From contig JAUWNO010000169.1 in the NCBI GenBank assembly GCA_030612605.1, positions 1 through 5,448 of the forward strand: a DNA stretch of 5,448 bases. The letters run 5' to 3'. This document shows, one piece after another, positions 5,418-5,448 of this stretch. The translations under genes and the position numbers were made by a program. This DNA is from Armatimonadota bacterium. Its GTDB lineage: Bacteria; Cloacimonadota; Cloacimonadia; Cloacimonadales; TCS61. The notes below the pieces were generated by a model. The model made no database searches, was not told the DNA's origin, and worked only from the letters and a program-made list of their open reading frames with translations. Each line of letters starts with the position of its first letter. The stretch's first letter is position 1.

Positions 5418-5448
5418 ATGAAAAAGATATTGGGAATCATTTTCGAGT
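5418..5448 (+). CDS. Possible start of a plus-strand gene, cut by the window edge
   Basis: ATG 5418 opens MKKILGIIFE, which looks like the start of a signal peptide, and would be divergent from the 7TM gene. Only ten codons are visible. There is no Shine-Dalgarno sequence upstream (AAACGCTGAAAAA), and short minus-strand frames cross the same bases. It is recorded only as a possibility. Confidence 0.15.
   Translation, partial: MKKILGIIFE

Noticed and set aside
5330..5440. Minus-strand 36-codon hydrophobic ORF (MIPNIFFIF start)
   Set aside because: It runs straight through the TTTGACA/TCATTAAGTATT block shared with add, is made of AT-rich codons and has no ribosome binding site.

Overview
The window is AT-rich bacterial chromosome with nearly all coding sequence on the minus strand. 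The genes look like those of a free-living, Gram-negative-type anaerobe. The AT richness, the GGAG-type ribosome binding sites and a Bacteroidetes-like RAYT transposase suggest the FCB superphylum, perhaps Candidatus Cloacimonadota. That placement is inference; no 16S gene or other decisive marker is present.

Reading in the direction of transcription (right to left): the right end holds about 145 bases of non-coding sequence with a possible plus-strand gene start at the very edge. A 14-codon upstream ORF follows, then a seven-helix membrane protein with no attached catalytic domain (4502-5188). An intergenic region of 241 bases carries an imperfect hairpin and a TTGACA promoter-like site. Next come an unrecognised protein with two membrane segments (3415-4260), a 168-base spacer with a palindrome and a promoter-like block, adenosine deaminase (add, 2173-3246) and, 34 bases later, rmuC (786-2138). 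A 230-base gap full of inverted repeats separates rmuC from a RAYT-family IS200-like Y1 transposase (1-555), which runs off the left edge.

The best-understood part is the add-rmuC pair, which is spaced like an operon: purine salvage followed by a DNA-recombination-limiting protein. The most interesting part is the gap between rmuC and the transposase. Four copies of a 13-base arm (consensus AAG[C/A]TTCGGAA[A/G]G) in alternating orientation form two hairpins. When the second is read on the opposite strand, both carry the same G.A mismatch at the same position. This is the layout of a REP/BIME element beside its RAYT, with arm sequences I do not recognise from a described family.

A second signal is a block of about 22 bases (TCATTAAGTATT plus an A-rich tail) with a TTTGACA upstream of it, found before both add and the seven-helix gene. 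The seven-helix protein and the two-helix protein cannot be assigned a function from sequence alone.
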